Shown here in pieces: positions 45,323 to 58,403 of a DNA stretch of 64,000 nucleotides (its first letter is position 1; every line of letters starts with the position of its first letter). A model generated the notes under the pieces. That model was not told the origin of the DNA and did not search any database. It saw nothing but the letters and a program-made list of their open reading frames with translations. Source of the DNA: Streptomyces sp. NP160. GTDB lineage: Bacteria; Actinomycetota; Actinomycetes; Actinomycetales; Quadrisphaeraceae. The DNA is taken from positions 124,001 through 188,000 of the forward strand of contig NZ_VDMJ01000006.1 in assembly GCF_006335115.1 (NCBI RefSeq), given 5' to 3'. The position numbers and the translations under genes are program-made.

Positions 45323-45426
45323 CCGGAACTGGTTGCCGCAGGTGATCGATGTGCGGTCCTGAGGCAACGGTGTGAGCGTTCCCAGCGGTCTCCGCCACGG
45401 GAGGTGGGGGCCGTGAGGAGCGCGAC

Positions 45427-45752
45427 GTGCCACACCCACCCACCCCGGCCACCGGGCAGCCCGCCAGGAAGCGGCTGGCCGACCTGGCCTTCGACATCCG
45501 CTCGGTGATCGGCGCCCTGTTCGTCGTCTACGGGCTGGTCTGCCTGGTCTGGGGGCTCGTCTCGTTCCCGCAGGCCGCCGCCGAGAAGACCGGCGGCGTG
45601 AACCTGAACCTCTGGGCCGGCCTCGGCATGCTCGTCATGGGGGCCGCCTTCCTCGTCTGGGTCGTGGCGCGGCCGCTGACCCAGGACGACCCCGCGGTCC
45701 GCGAGGCCCTCGAGGCCGAGGCCGCTGACGGCGACGACGAGGGAGGCCGCCC

Positions 45753-45756
<4 letters not shown>
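45427..45756 (+). CDS. Small two-helix membrane protein coupled to SSS transporter
   Basis: A 109-residue protein. After a 25-residue Pro-rich head come LAFDIRSVIGALFVVYGLVCLVWGLV and LWAGLGMLVMGAAFLVWVVARPL, two membrane helices, and a strongly acidic tail (ALEAEAADGDDEGG). I recall similar small proteins next to SSS transporters but know no name for the family. GTG 45427. Its stop overlaps the symporter start by 4 bases (GTGA), so a partner role for the symporter is likely. Confidence 0.75.
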
Positions 45757-47459
<1,703 letters not shown>

Positions 47460-47506
47460 CCCGGTGGGAGGATCAGCGGCGAAGCTCACACGAGGAGGGA
47501 CCACGC

Positions 47507-48535
<1,029 letters not shown>

Positions 48536-48550
48536 GCGACCCCTCGAGCA

Positions 48551-48584
48551 CGAAGGCCCCCCGGCAGCAGCCGGGGGGCCTTCG
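48551..48584 (+). terminator. Strong terminator after fba
   Basis: CGAAGGCCCCCCGG-CAGCAG-CCGGGGGGCCTTCG, a 14-base perfect stem 15 bases after the stop. It resembles the 13872 terminator, sharing the CGAAGGCC outer arm. Genes on both sides converge here. Confidence 0.82.
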
Positions 48585-48658
48585 TCGTGGTGGGCGGACC
48601 CGTGCGCCGGGCTGCGCGGGACCGCTGACGCGCGCCGGTGCGGCGGGGGAGGCGAGCG

Positions 48659-49069
48659 TCAGGCGACGAGGCCGCCGCCGGGGCCGTCGCTGCCGTCGTC
48701 GCTGCCGTCCGGGAGGGTGTGGTCGATGCCGGGGTCGTCCTCGACCACGCGCAGGACCTGGCTGATGCTCGTCACCTGGATGAGGAAGCGGACGAGGTCG
48801 GGCGGACGGATGAGTACGAGCTTCGCCGGGCTGCGGGAGGCCAGCCGCGCGAGGAACGCCACGCCCGTGGAGTCCATGAACGTGACGTTGCGGACGTCGA
48901 CCTCCACCGGCAGGCCCGAGGCCTCCGCGTCGGCCGAGGCCTCCAGGAGGTCCTGGCCGAGCTCGGCGTCGACCTCTCCGGTCAGCACCACGCGCGTCTT
49001 GCGACTGCCGAGGATGACGTGGACGGACCCGGGCTCGCCCCCGTCCTGCACCTGCTCGTGACCTGCCAC
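48659..49069 (-). CDS. STAS-domain protein (anti-anti-sigma factor type)
   Basis: A 136-residue protein with a STAS fold: HVILGSRKTRVVLTGEVDAELG, then VEVDVRNVTFMDSTGVAFLARLA, where the Ser of MDSTG is the site phosphorylated in SpoIIAA-like proteins. The C-terminal DGSDDGSDGPGGG tail is acidic. GTG 49069 has GGAGG 10 bases upstream; GTG 49090 is an alternative. No serine kinase or sigma factor lies near. A related STAS gene follows upstream on the same strand. Confidence 0.82.
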   Translation of the reverse strand: MAGHEQVQDGGEPGSVHVILGSRKTRVVLTGEVDAELGQDLLEASADAEASGLPVEVDVRNVTFMDSTGVAFLARLASRSPAKLVLIRPPDLVRFLIQVTSISQVLRVVEDDPGIDHTLPDGSDDGSDGPGGGLVA

Positions 49070-49249
49070 CCGCACCTCACCTCCACTCACGCCACACCGC
49101 TCCCCGTCCGCGGCGACCGCTGCACCCGCTGTCTGGAGCGCGCACGGCTCCCCGGACGATACGGGGTGGGTGGCCCCGGACGGCAGCGGCCCGCCCGGAG
49201 CACCTCCCACCAGCGCCCGGACGGCGGACGGGCCCCGCCCAGCGGGCTC

Positions 49250-49636
49250 TCAGGTCGTCGGGCTGCGCCACGGTCCCGGGCTCGACGACGGGGCGCAGCG
49301 GTGCTCGACGTCGACCTCGTAGCAGTCCAGGGCGCCGCACAGCTCCAGCACGAAGCCGACCCGCTCGTCCGCGCCCCGCAGGACGGCGCGCGCCCCCGAG
49401 CGCTTGGCCGTCTCCGCCAGCGCGATGAGGAAGGCGGCGCCGGCGGAGTCCACGAAGGCCACCGAGCACAGGTCCACGACGACCTCGTCCACGCCCGGAC
49501 CGCCGGCCAGGGCGGTGAGCTCCGGGAAGCGCGCGCGCTCGGCCAGGTCCAGGTCACCGTCTGCGCGGACGCTCAGCGTCGTGCCCGTGACACCGCCCTC
49601 GATCACGGACAGCGACGGTAGCCCACCGGAGCGCAC
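49250..49636 (-). CDS. STAS-domain protein 2
   Basis: A 128-residue STAS protein: TTLSVRADGDLDLAERARF, then VDEVVVDLCSVAFVDSAGAAFLIALAETA with the potential phospho-Ser in VDSAG, then LELCGALDCYEVDVEHRC. It probably binds an anti-sigma factor. GTG 49636 is used because upstream the frame runs into a 10-base tandem repeat. GTG 49606 would give 118 residues. It lies 180 bases upstream of STAS 1 on the same strand. Confidence 0.78.
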   Translation of the reverse strand: MRSGGLPSLSVIEGGVTGTTLSVRADGDLDLAERARFPELTALAGGPGVDEVVVDLCSVAFVDSAGAAFLIALAETAKRSGARAVLRGADERVGFVLELCGALDCYEVDVEHRCAPSSSPGPWRSPTT

Positions 49637-49639
49637 ACG

Positions 49640-49677
49640 GTGCACGCCGGTGCACGCCGGTGCACGCCGGTGCACGC
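49640..49677. repeat. 10-base tandem repeat with GTGCAC palindrome
   Basis: TGCACGCCGG occurs three times head to tail (49641-49670), followed by a partial copy (TGCACGC), and a preceding GG completes the same phase. GTGCAC, a palindrome, appears four times at 10-base spacing, one DNA turn apart. It lies in the divergent gap between STAS 2 and the DUF3151 gene. Confidence 0.75.
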
Positions 49678-49754
49678 GGCTGCAGCGCCTCGTCCGACCC
49701 TCGCCTGCGCGGCCCCGGCCTGCCGGTCGGGCCGGGCGGCGGCAGGATGCTGGC

Positions 49755-50237
49755 ATGTCCTCCCCGATGTCCCTGCCGACCCCGGGCGCCGCCGGGAGCC
49801 ACGGCGGCACCGTGCCGGGTCCGCCCCCCACGCTGCTGCCCGACGACGGGCCGGAGGCCGCCGCGGCGGCGCTGCTGCGCGACGAGGTCGACCCCGCCGA
49901 CGTCGCCGCCGCGCACCCGGCTGCCAGCCTCGCCTGGTCGGTGCTGGCCACGCGCGCGTACGCGGCGGGCCAGCTGGTGGAGGCCTACGCCTACGCACGC
50001 ACCGGCTACCACCGCGGGCTGGACGCCCTGCGCCGGGCCGGGTGGCGCGGCGCCGGCCCCGTGCCGTGGCACCACGAGCCCAACCGCGGGTTCCTGCGGT
50101 CGCTGGCCGTCCTGGGGCGCGCCGCCCGCGCCATCGGCGAGGACGACGAGGCGGACCGCTGCACGCAGTTCCTCAGCGCCTGCGACCCCGACGCGGCCGA
50201 CCGCCTGGGCGGCGACCTCACCCCGGGGACCTCGTGA
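49755..50237 (+). CDS. DUF3151-family protein
   Basis: A 160-residue soluble protein of the actinobacterial DUF3151 family. Signature runs are TLLPDDGPEA, SLAWSVLATRAY, VEAYAYARTGYHRGLDALRRAGWRGAGPVPWHHEPNRGFLRSL and IGEDDEADRCTQFL. It is all-helical and may resemble TPR-like proteins; function unknown. ATG 49755. It overlaps the following FAD oxidoreductase start by 4 bases (GTGA), which suggests a functional pairing. Confidence 0.85.
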   Translation: MSSPMSLPTPGAAGSHGGTVPGPPPTLLPDDGPEAAAAALLRDEVDPADVAAAHPAASLAWSVLATRAYAAGQLVEAYAYARTGYHRGLDALRRAGWRGAGPVPWHHEPNRGFLRSLAVLGRAARAIGEDDEADRCTQFLSACDPDAADRLGGDLTPGTS

Positions 50238-51283
50238 GCCCGGCGGACGCACCCGCCGCCGGCGGCTCGCCCCGGGTCGACGTCGTCGGTACCGGGATCT
50301 CCGGCGTCGCCTGCGCGCAGGCCCTGGTGGGGGCCGGCTTCGACGTCCGGGTCCTCGACCGCGGCCGCCGGCCCGGGGGGCGGCTCGGCCTGCGCAGGGT
50401 GGAGCTCGCCGACGGCTCCCAGCACCTCGTCGACACCGGGGCCGCCTACTTCACCGTCTCCGACCCCGACTTCGCCGCCCTCGCCGCGGGCTGGAGCACC
50501 GACGGCCTGGCGCACCCCTGGACCGACACCTTCAGCCTGCTCGGCCCCGACGGGCCCCGCGGCACCAAGGCCGGCCCGCAGCGCTGGAGCGCCCCCGGCG
50601 GGCTGCGCTCCCTGGTCGAGCGGCTCGCCGCGGGGCTGGAGGTGACCTCCGGCCACGCGGTCAGGTCGGTGGGCGTGGCCGACGGGATGCCCGCGCTGGA
50701 CGGCCGGCCGGCCGACGCGGTGGTCCTCGCCATGCCCGACCCGCAGGCGGGCCGGCTGCTCGACGTCGAGGCCTCACCCGGCCTGGCGTCGGCCCGGCGC
50801 GTGCTGTCGCGACCGTGGGACGCCGTCATCACCGTCTACGCCGCGTGGGACGAGGCCTGGTGGCCGGCGCTGGACGCCGGCTTCGTGGCCGACGACGACC
50901 TGGTCTCCCTCCTCGCCGACGACGGCTCCCGCCGCGGGGACGGCGCCCCGGTGCTCGTCGCCCACACCACCGCCGACGCGGCGCGGGGCGCCCTCGGAGA
51001 CCCCGACTCCCTGGTCCGGCCCGTGCTGGAGCGGCTGCCCCACCTCCTGGGCGCGGCCCCCGGCGACGTGCCGGAGCCCCGCGCGGCCGCCGCCCACCGG
51101 TGGTCCTTCGCGTCGCCGTCCCAGGTGCACGACGCTCCGCACCTCCTCACGGCCGTCGCCGGTGGCCTGCTGGGCGTCTGCGGCGACGCCTGGGCCGCCA
51201 CGTCCAGCGGCAGGCCGCGCGTGGAGCAGGCCTGGCGCTCCGGGCGGGACCTCGGCCGCGAGCTGGCCGAGCGCCTCGCCTGA
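50234..51283 (+). CDS. FAD-dependent amine oxidase/renalase-like protein
   Basis: A 349-residue flavoprotein. The N-terminal DVVGTGISGVACAQALVGAGFDVRVLDRGRRPGGR is a GxGxxG FAD-binding Rossmann fold with the family's RPGGR, and the C-terminal GLLGVCGDAWAAT is the second FAD contact. The LVDTGAAYFTV loop is typical of renalase-like NAD(P)/FAD oxidases. The substrate is unknown. GTG 50234 overlaps the DUF3151 stop. The gene meets the convergent kinase gene 15 bases past its stop. Confidence 0.85.
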   Translation: MSPADAPAAGGSPRVDVVGTGISGVACAQALVGAGFDVRVLDRGRRPGGRLGLRRVELADGSQHLVDTGAAYFTVSDPDFAALAAGWSTDGLAHPWTDTFSLLGPDGPRGTKAGPQRWSAPGGLRSLVERLAAGLEVTSGHAVRSVGVADGMPALDGRPADAVVLAMPDPQAGRLLDVEASPGLASARRVLSRPWDAVITVYAAWDEAWWPALDAGFVADDDLVSLLADDGSRRGDGAPVLVAHTTADAARGALGDPDSLVRPVLERLPHLLGAAPGDVPEPRAAAAHRWSFASPSQVHDAPHLLTAVAGGLLGVCGDAWAATSSGRPRVEQAWRSGRDLGRELAERLA

Positions 51284-51298
51284 CGCGGGGCCGGCCGC

Positions 51299-52270
51299 TC
51301 AGCGGGGCACGAGCACCTGCCACGCGTCCCCGGCGCAGCGCCAGCGCCAGCGGGTGCGGGCCTGCGAGAGGTCGCCGTCGGCGTTCACCTCGAACGCGCG
51401 CCCGTCCACCGCCTCGACCACCACGTCGGCCCCGCGGACCGTGGCGGTGTCGCGCCGCTCCACGTGCTGGCCGCGGACCATCGCCGCCGCGAACCCCGCG
51501 CGCGCCAGCGGTCCCGTGGCTCCCGAGACCACCACGTCCACCAGCCCGTCGTGGGGGGTGGCCAGCGGGGACAGGCGCGCACCGCCGCCCACGGTGCTGC
51601 CGAGGTTGACCGCCACGAGCAGCACGCCGGAGCTCCCGTCGTGCACCACCTCGCCGTCCACCACCACCCGCAGGTGCCAGGGCCGGGCGGCCACCCCCGC
51701 CGCGAGCGCGCCCGCCGGGTAGGCCAGCGCCCGCAGCGCCCTCTTCGCCGTCTTCGCGCGCTTGGACGCCGAGACCCCGATGCCGGCGTGCACGGCGTTG
51801 ACCACCACGCCGTCCTCCCGGCCGTGCTCGTCGAGGGACACCACGAGCTCCACCGGCGAGGGGCGCCCCTCCACCGCGGTGCGCGCCGCCAGCGAGGCGG
51901 CGCCCACCTGCAGGCCCAGGCTGCGGGCGAGGTCGTTGCCGGTGCCGAGGGGCACCAGGCCGATCGGGCCCACCCCGCGCACCCGCTCCAGCCCGCCGAG
52001 GGAGTGCAGCGCGCTGATGGCCGCGTGCACGGACCCGTCACCGCCGAGCACCACCAGGCGGCGCCCGTCCAGCCCCGCCAGGGCCCGGCGCAGGTCGTCG
52101 GGGCCGCCGGTGCGGGCCACCTCGAGGCCGCCGGGCGGCAGCGAGGCCTCCAGCACCGCCAGGGCGTCGCGCGCGGCGGGCGTGCGCGCCGAGCCGGCGC
52201 TGGCGTTCACCACCGCCAGGGCCGCGCTGACGACCTCCACCGGTGGCTGGTCGGGCTCGTGGCTGCTCAC
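51299..52270 (-). CDS. Diacylglycerol/lipid kinase family protein
   Basis: A 323-residue soluble kinase of the DAGK catalytic domain family. Seen: VNASAGSARTP (glycine loop), VVLGGDGSVHAAI with the GGDGS nucleotide motif, and GLVPLGTGNDLARSLG. The C-terminal half has AVNLGSTVGGGARLSP and FEVNADGD. It may phosphorylate diacylglycerol, sphingosine-like lipids or other polyprenols. GTG 52270. It is divergent from purA, 155 bases away. Confidence 0.86.
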   Translation of the reverse strand: MSSHEPDQPPVEVVSAALAVVNASAGSARTPAARDALAVLEASLPPGGLEVARTGGPDDLRRALAGLDGRRLVVLGGDGSVHAAISALHSLGGLERVRGVGPIGLVPLGTGNDLARSLGLQVGAASLAARTAVEGRPSPVELVVSLDEHGREDGVVVNAVHAGIGVSASKRAKTAKRALRALAYPAGALAAGVAARPWHLRVVVDGEVVHDGSSGVLLVAVNLGSTVGGGARLSPLATPHDGLVDVVVSGATGPLARAGFAAAMVRGQHVERRDTATVRGADVVVEAVDGRAFEVNADGDLSQARTRWRWRCAGDAWQVLVPR

Positions 52271-52398
52271 CGGGCCAGGGTCGCAGCACCCGGGGGCCGT
52301 GCGCCGCACCCGAGCACCCGCGCCGGAGCACCCCCGTACGAGCACGGGCACGGATTCGGGCCGGGACCGCCGGACCCGCTAGCCTCGGGAGGTAATGA

Positions 52399-53715
<1,317 letters not shown>

Positions 53716-53720
53716 GACCC

Positions 53721-55172
53721 GTGCCGAGCACCGCCGTCACCACCCCGACGACGACGAGCGCCACGACGACGAGCGCTGACCGCACCTCGGCGGCGGGCGT
53801 GGTGCCGGCGTCGCGGCCGGTGGACGCCGCCGCCGTCGCCCGCGCCCGCGAGCTCGACAGCGCGCACGTCTTCCACTCCTGGTCGGCCCAGAAGCTCATC
53901 ACGCCGATGGTGGTCACCGGGGCCGAGGGCTCCTGGGTGTACGACGCCGAGGGCAGGCCCCTGCTCGACTTCTCCAGCCAGCTGGTCTTCACCAACATCG
54001 GGCACAGCCACCCGAAGGTCGTCACCGCCATCGGCGAGCAGGCCGCGACGCTGGCCACCGTCGCGCCGCAGCACGCGGTCGGCGTGCGTGGCGAGGCCGC
54101 GCGCCTCATCACCTCGCACCTGCCGGGGAGCCGCCTGAACAAGGTCTTCTTCACCACCGGCGGCGCCGAGGCCAACGAGAACGCCGTCCGCGCGGCCCGC
54201 CAGCACACCGGTCGCCGCAAGGTGCTGGCCCGCTACCGCAGCTACCACGGCAACACCCAGACGGCGATCCACCTCACCGGTGACCCGCGCCGCTGGGCCA
54301 ACGACTCCGGGGCCGAGGGCGTCGTGCACTTCTTCGGCCCGTACCTGTACCGGTCGGTGTTCCACTCCAGCACCGAGGCCGAGGAGTGCCAGCGCGCGCT
54401 GGAGCACCTCGAGCAGGTCATCGCCCTCGAGGGCCCGAGCACCATCGCCGCCCTCGTGCTCGAGTCGGTGCCGGGCACCGCGGGGATCATGGTGCCGCCG
54501 CCGGGCTACCTGGCGGGCGTCCGCGAGATCACCCGCCGCCACGGCATCATGCTCGTCCTCGACGAGGTGATGGCCGGGTTCGGGCGCACGGGCACGTGGT
54601 TCGGCTACGACGTCCACGGGGACGGCGAGCGCATCGACCCCGACCTCGTGACCATCGCCAAGGGCGTCAACTCCGGCTACGTGCCGCTCGGCGCCGTGGT
54701 GCTGTCCGACGAGGTCGCCGCCACCTTCGACGAGCGCGCCTTCCCCGGCGGGCTCACCTACTCCGGGCACCCCCTGGCGTGCGCCGCGTCCGTCGCCACC
54801 ATCCGCGCCATGGAGGAGGAGGGCGTGGTCGAGAACGCCCGCCGCCTCGGGGAGGACGTCATCGGTCCGGCGCTGCGGGAGATCGCCGAGCGCCACGACG
54901 TCGTCGGCGAGGTCCGCGGCACCGGCGTCTTCTGGGCCGTGGAGCTGGTGAAGAGCCACGAGACCCGCGAGCCCGTGGTGCCCGCCGGCGCCACCGGCGC
55001 CGCGAACGCGCCCATGGCGGCGTTCACGAAGGCGTGCCTGTCGCGCGGGCTGCTGCCGTTCGTCAACGGCAACCGCACCCACGTCGTGCCCCCCTGCACG
55101 ATGAGCGACGACGAGGCCCTCTGGGGCCTGCAGCAGCTCGACGCAGCCCTCGGAGAGGTGTTCGGCGCGTGA
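53721..55172 (+). CDS. Class III (PLP) aminotransferase
   Basis: A 483-residue omega-type aminotransferase. Thr/Ala-rich 40-residue head, then [35 protein letters not shown] (phosphate-binding), [13 protein letters not shown] with the PLP-contacting Asp, and the Schiff-base Lys in [14 protein letters not shown]. The family includes beta-alanine and omega-amino-acid pyruvate transaminases; the substrate is not identifiable. GTG 53721. It overlaps purD by 4 bases, so it is translationally coupled within the purine operon, an unexpected guest. Confidence 0.9.
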   Translation: MPSTAVTTPTTTSATTTSADRTSAAGVVPASRPVDAAAVARARELDSAHVFHSWSAQKLITPMVVTGAEGSWVYDAEGRPLLDFSSQLVFTNIGHSHPKVVTAIGEQAATLATVAPQHAVGVRGEAARLITSHLPGSRLNKVFFTTGGAEANENAVRAARQHTGRRKVLARYRSYHGNTQTAIHLTGDPRRWANDSGAEGVVHFFGPYLYRSVFHSSTEAEECQRALEHLEQVIALEGPSTIAALVLESVPGTAGIMVPPPGYLAGVREITRRHGIMLVLDEVMAGFGRTGTWFGYDVHGDGERIDPDLVTIAKGVNSGYVPLGAVVLSDEVAATFDERAFPGGLTYSGHPLACAASVATIRAMEEEGVVENARRLGEDVIGPALREIAERHDVVGEVRGTGVFWAVELVKSHETREPVVPAGATGAANAPMAAFTKACLSRGLLPFVNGNRTHVVPPCTMSDDEALWGLQQLDAALGEVFGA

Positions 55173-56467
55173 AGGTCCTCGTCATCGGCTCCGGCGCCCG
55201 CGAGCACGCGCTCGCCCGCTCTCTGGCCACCGACGACGCCGTCACCGCCGTCTGGGTGGCCCCCGGCGGCCCCGGCCCGGCCGCCGAGCCGGGCGTGCTC
55301 GGCTGCCTCCCGGTGGACCCGTGCGACGGCGACGCCGTGACCGCGCTGGCCCAGGAGCTCGGCGCCGACCTCGTCGTCGTCGGTCCCGAGGCGCCCCTCG
55401 TGGCCGGTGTCGCCGACGCCGTGCGCGCCGCGGGGATCGCCTGCTTCGGCCCCTCCGCCGACGCCGCCGAGCTCGAGGGCAGCAAGGCCTTCGCCAAGCA
55501 GGTGATGGCCGCCGCCGGCGTGCCCACCGCCATGGCCCGCGTCTGCACTGCGGTCGAGGAGGTCGCCGAGGCGCTGGACCTCTTCGGGGCGCCCTACGTG
55601 GTGAAGGACGACGGCCTGGCCGCTGGCAAGGGCGTCGTGGTGACGTCGTCCCGCGCCGACGCCCTCGAGCACGCCGCGGCCTGCCTGTCCCGCGCGGGCG
55701 CCCAGGTGGTGGTCGAGGACTTCCTCGACGGCCCCGAGGTCTCCCTCTTCGTGCTCTCCGACGGCACCTCGGTGGTGCCGCTGGCCCCCGCCCAGGACTT
55801 CAAGCGCGCCCTCGACGGCGACGAGGGCCCCAACACCGGTGGCATGGGCGCCTACTCGCCGCTGCCGTGGGCGCCGGACGGCCTGGTGGACGAGGTGGTC
55901 GAGCGCGTCGCGCAGCCCGTCATCGACGAGATGCGCCGCCGCGGCACCCCCTTCGCCGGCGTCCTCTACTGCGGCCTCGCGCTGACCTCCCGCGGCGTGC
56001 GGGTGGTGGAGTTCAACGCCCGCTTCGGTGACCCCGAGACCCAGGTGGTGCTCGCGCGGCTGCGGACGCCGCTGGGCGCGCTGCTGCAGGCGTGCGCCGC
56101 GGGGCGCCTGGCGGACCACCTCGCCGACGTCGGGCCGCTGCGCTGGTCGCGCGGCGCCACCGTCGTCGTCGTCCTCGCCGCCCCCGGGTACCCGGCGTCG
56201 GCGAAGACCGGCGGGGTGCTGACCGGAGCCGGCGCGGGGTCGCCCGGGGACGCTGCGTACGTGCTCCACGCGGGCACCGCCCTCGACGCCGACGGCCAGC
56301 TCGTCTCCGCGGGCGGCCGGGTGCTGTCGGTGGTCGGGTCCGGGGACGACCTCGCCGCCGCGCGCAGCGCCGCCTACGACCGCCTCGCCGCGGTCTCGCT
56401 CGAGGGCGGGCAGTGGCGCACGGACATCGCCGCCGCGGCGGCCGGGGGAGCCCTCACCGCCCGCTGA
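55169..56467 (+). CDS. purD: Phosphoribosylamine-glycine ligase
   Basis: A 432-residue ATP-grasp enzyme of purine step 2. Seen: [69 protein letters not shown] and [16 protein letters not shown]. Length and motif order are normal. GTG 55169 overlaps the aminotransferase stop (GTGA). The next gene begins 44 bases after its stop. Confidence 0.96.
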   Translation: MKVLVIGSGAREHALARSLATDDAVTAVWVAPGGPGPAAEPGVLGCLPVDPCDGDAVTALAQELGADLVVVGPEAPLVAGVADAVRAAGIACFGPSADAAELEGSKAFAKQVMAAAGVPTAMARVCTAVEEVAEALDLFGAPYVVKDDGLAAGKGVVVTSSRADALEHAAACLSRAGAQVVVEDFLDGPEVSLFVLSDGTSVVPLAPAQDFKRALDGDEGPNTGGMGAYSPLPWAPDGLVDEVVERVAQPVIDEMRRRGTPFAGVLYCGLALTSRGVRVVEFNARFGDPETQVVLARLRTPLGALLQACAAGRLADHLADVGPLRWSRGATVVVVLAAPGYPASAKTGGVLTGAGAGSPGDAAYVLHAGTALDADGQLVSAGGRVLSVVGSGDDLAAARSAAYDRLAAVSLEGGQWRTDIAAAAAGGALTAR

Positions 56468-56511
56468 CGGACCAGGTGGCCGGACGGGCCGCTGCGGGGT
56501 GATGATGCGCT

Positions 56512-57342
56512 GTGGCCGCCAGCGCAGGCGAGGTCGAGCTCGTCGACCTCTCAGCGGCCGACGACGCCCCCGGACCGCCCCGGGCCCCCCGCCGCCGGGC
56601 CAGCCGGCCTGCGGCGGCGCTCCTCGCGGTGCTGGTGGTGGCCGTCCTCGGCGCCGCCGGGGCGTGGCAGCACCGCTCAGCCCTGGAGGAGCAGCGCGCC
56701 CAGGCGCAGGCCGCCGCCGAGGAGCAGCGGCTCAGCGAGGGCAGGGCCGCCGCCAACGCCCTCGAGCAGCGGGTCCAGCAGGTGAGGTGGGCCAACAGGG
56801 CGGTCACCGACGCCGTCACCGGCGCGACGAGCACGCCGCTGCACGTCCCCGGCGCCGCTCCCACGCCCTGGCCGGCGGGAGCCTCCGGGGGCCTGGTGTG
56901 GGCGCCGGCCGACCTCGGCCCCCGCGCCGCTCACGCGGACGAGCCGCTCGACCTGCAGGCCGTGGGGGCGTGGCCCGGGACCTCGGGTGAGCCGGGGGCG
57001 CAGAGGATCGGGTACCGGCTGGTGACGGGTCTGCCCGCCGCCAGCGGCGGCACGCCGTGCCTGGTGCCGTCCGTGCGCATCAGCCAGTGGGGCTACGACC
57101 AGGGCGGCGACCCGGCGCTGGACTGCCGGGTGATGGCGTCCGGGGTGCGCGGCACCGCGCTGAGGGAGGGCACCTCGGGTGCGGGCGCCTCGCAGGTGCA
57201 GGTGCGCGAGGTGGTGCTGGTCAGCGAGGGGCGCGCCGCCTCGGTGGCCGCGTGGAGCACCGGGGGCGCTCCGCTGGTGCTGGACGGGCCTGCGCTGGGC
57301 GCCGCCGCCGCGGCGCTCCTCGCCTCGGCCGGCGGGTCGTGA
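56512..57342 (+). CDS. Single-helix membrane protein A (between purD and purC)
   Basis: A 276-residue protein of no family I recognise. An acidic head (GEVELVDLSAADDAPG), a basic RRRASR block and one membrane helix (AALLAVLVVAVLGAAGAW, about 40-57) are followed by a coiled coil (RSALEEQRAQAQAAAEEQRLSEGRAAA) and an outward Gly/Ala/Pro-rich domain with two Cys (CLVPSVR and CRVMAS). Its layout matches the next gene. GTG 56512. It overlaps gene B by 4 bases, so the two are coupled. It could be a cell-wall or stress-related surface protein, but that is a guess. Confidence 0.72.
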   Translation: MAASAGEVELVDLSAADDAPGPPRAPRRRASRPAAALLAVLVVAVLGAAGAWQHRSALEEQRAQAQAAAEEQRLSEGRAAANALEQRVQQVRWANRAVTDAVTGATSTPLHVPGAAPTPWPAGASGGLVWAPADLGPRAAHADEPLDLQAVGAWPGTSGEPGAQRIGYRLVTGLPAASGGTPCLVPSVRISQWGYDQGGDPALDCRVMASGVRGTALREGTSGAGASQVQVREVVLVSEGRAASVAAWSTGGAPLVLDGPALGAAAAALLASAGGS

Positions 57343-58403
57343 AGCACCGGCCGGCGCGGCCGCGGGCCGCCTCCGGCGAGGACGACCCGCTGAGCGGGCT
57401 GGTCGACCTCGACGACGACCGCTGGACCGTCGCCCTGGACGACGACACGGGCGCGGCGGTCACCCCGGTCACCCCTCGCGGCCGCCCGGCCGGGCCGCGA
57501 GGTCGTCGGCGGCTGCTGCTCGCCGCGGGCGCCGCCGCGGTCGTCGTCCTCGTGGCCCTGTCCCTGGTGCGCCACGAGCAGCAGCGCGAGCAGCTGCTCG
57601 CCGCGGAGCTGCAGGCCCAGCGGCTGAGCGCCTGGCAGGCCCAGCAGCGCGCGGCGGCCGACCACGACCGGCGGCAGGTGGACGCCCTCGCGCTGCTCCC
57701 GGAGGACCTCGCCTTCCAGCAGCGCCTCATGGCCAGCGCCCTGGCGGGCGCGGCTCCCCGGCTCCCCGACCTCGACTGGTCGACCGCCACCACGCGCACG
57801 GAGCGGACCACCGCCCAGCGCCTGGGGGACGGCTCGCCCCGGCTGCTCGACGCGCAGCGCACGGCCCGGCCCGTCCAGGACGACGGGACCGGGGACGACC
57901 CGGGGACGGCCGTGCCCGTCGCCGCGGCCGCCGGGACGCAGGTGGTGGGCCTGGCGCTGGGCAGCGCCCCGACCTCCAGCGTCACCTGGCGGATCACCAC
58001 GCCGCTGTCCACGCCGGAGGTCACCGACCCGTGCGCCGTGCCCGGGGCCGTCACCGTGCCCGGCGGCCCCGACGCGCCGGTCTGCCGGGTGCGGACCACC
58101 ACCAGCCCGTCCGGGGAGCAGCACGCCGTGGCCCTGAGGACGTGGCAGCTGCTGCTCGGGAGCCCGGGCGACGCCGCGCCCGTCCGCGAGGTGACGGTGA
58201 ACCAGGCGGTGCTCCTGGTGGAGCAGCGGTGGACGTTCTCGGTGGCGGCCACCGCCGTCGGCACGCACGGGACCGCCGCGTCCGTGCCGCTGCTCAGCGC
58301 GGACCAGGCGGACCTGGCCGTCCGCTGGGCGGCCGACCTCGCCCGCGGGCTGCCCACCCCCGCGCCGCTGCGCGGGACGCCCCTGACAGGGTTTGACGGG
58401 TGA
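57339..58403 (+). CDS. Single-helix membrane protein B (paralogue-like)
   Basis: A 354-residue protein laid out like the previous gene: acidic head (DPLSGLVDLDDDRWTVALDDD), a basic RPRGRRR block, one membrane helix (LLLAAGAAAVVVLVALSL, about 57-76), a coiled coil (RHEQQREQLLAAELQAQRLSAWQAQQ) and an external domain with Cys in DPCAVPG and APVCRVR. The shared arrangement, with C-x-V-P and C-R-V in the same order, suggests a tandem duplication. GTG 57339 overlaps gene A (GTGA), and its end overlaps purC by 4 bases. Confidence 0.72.
   Translation: MKHRPARPRAASGEDDPLSGLVDLDDDRWTVALDDDTGAAVTPVTPRGRPAGPRGRRRLLLAAGAAAVVVLVALSLVRHEQQREQLLAAELQAQRLSAWQAQQRAAADHDRRQVDALALLPEDLAFQQRLMASALAGAAPRLPDLDWSTATTRTERTTAQRLGDGSPRLLDAQRTARPVQDDGTGDDPGTAVPVAAAAGTQVVGLALGSAPTSSVTWRITTPLSTPEVTDPCAVPGAVTVPGGPDAPVCRVRTTTSPSGEQHAVALRTWQLLLGSPGDAAPVREVTVNQAVLLVEQRWTFSVAATAVGTHGTAASVPLLSADQADLAVRWAADLARGLPTPAPLRGTPLTGFDG

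Noticed and set aside
45332-45368. GTTGCC ... GGCAAC inverted repeat upstream of the small SSS partner gene
   Set aside because: Arms are only 6 bases and 25 bases apart; could be chance in this GC-rich gap. Noted but not called a regulatory site.
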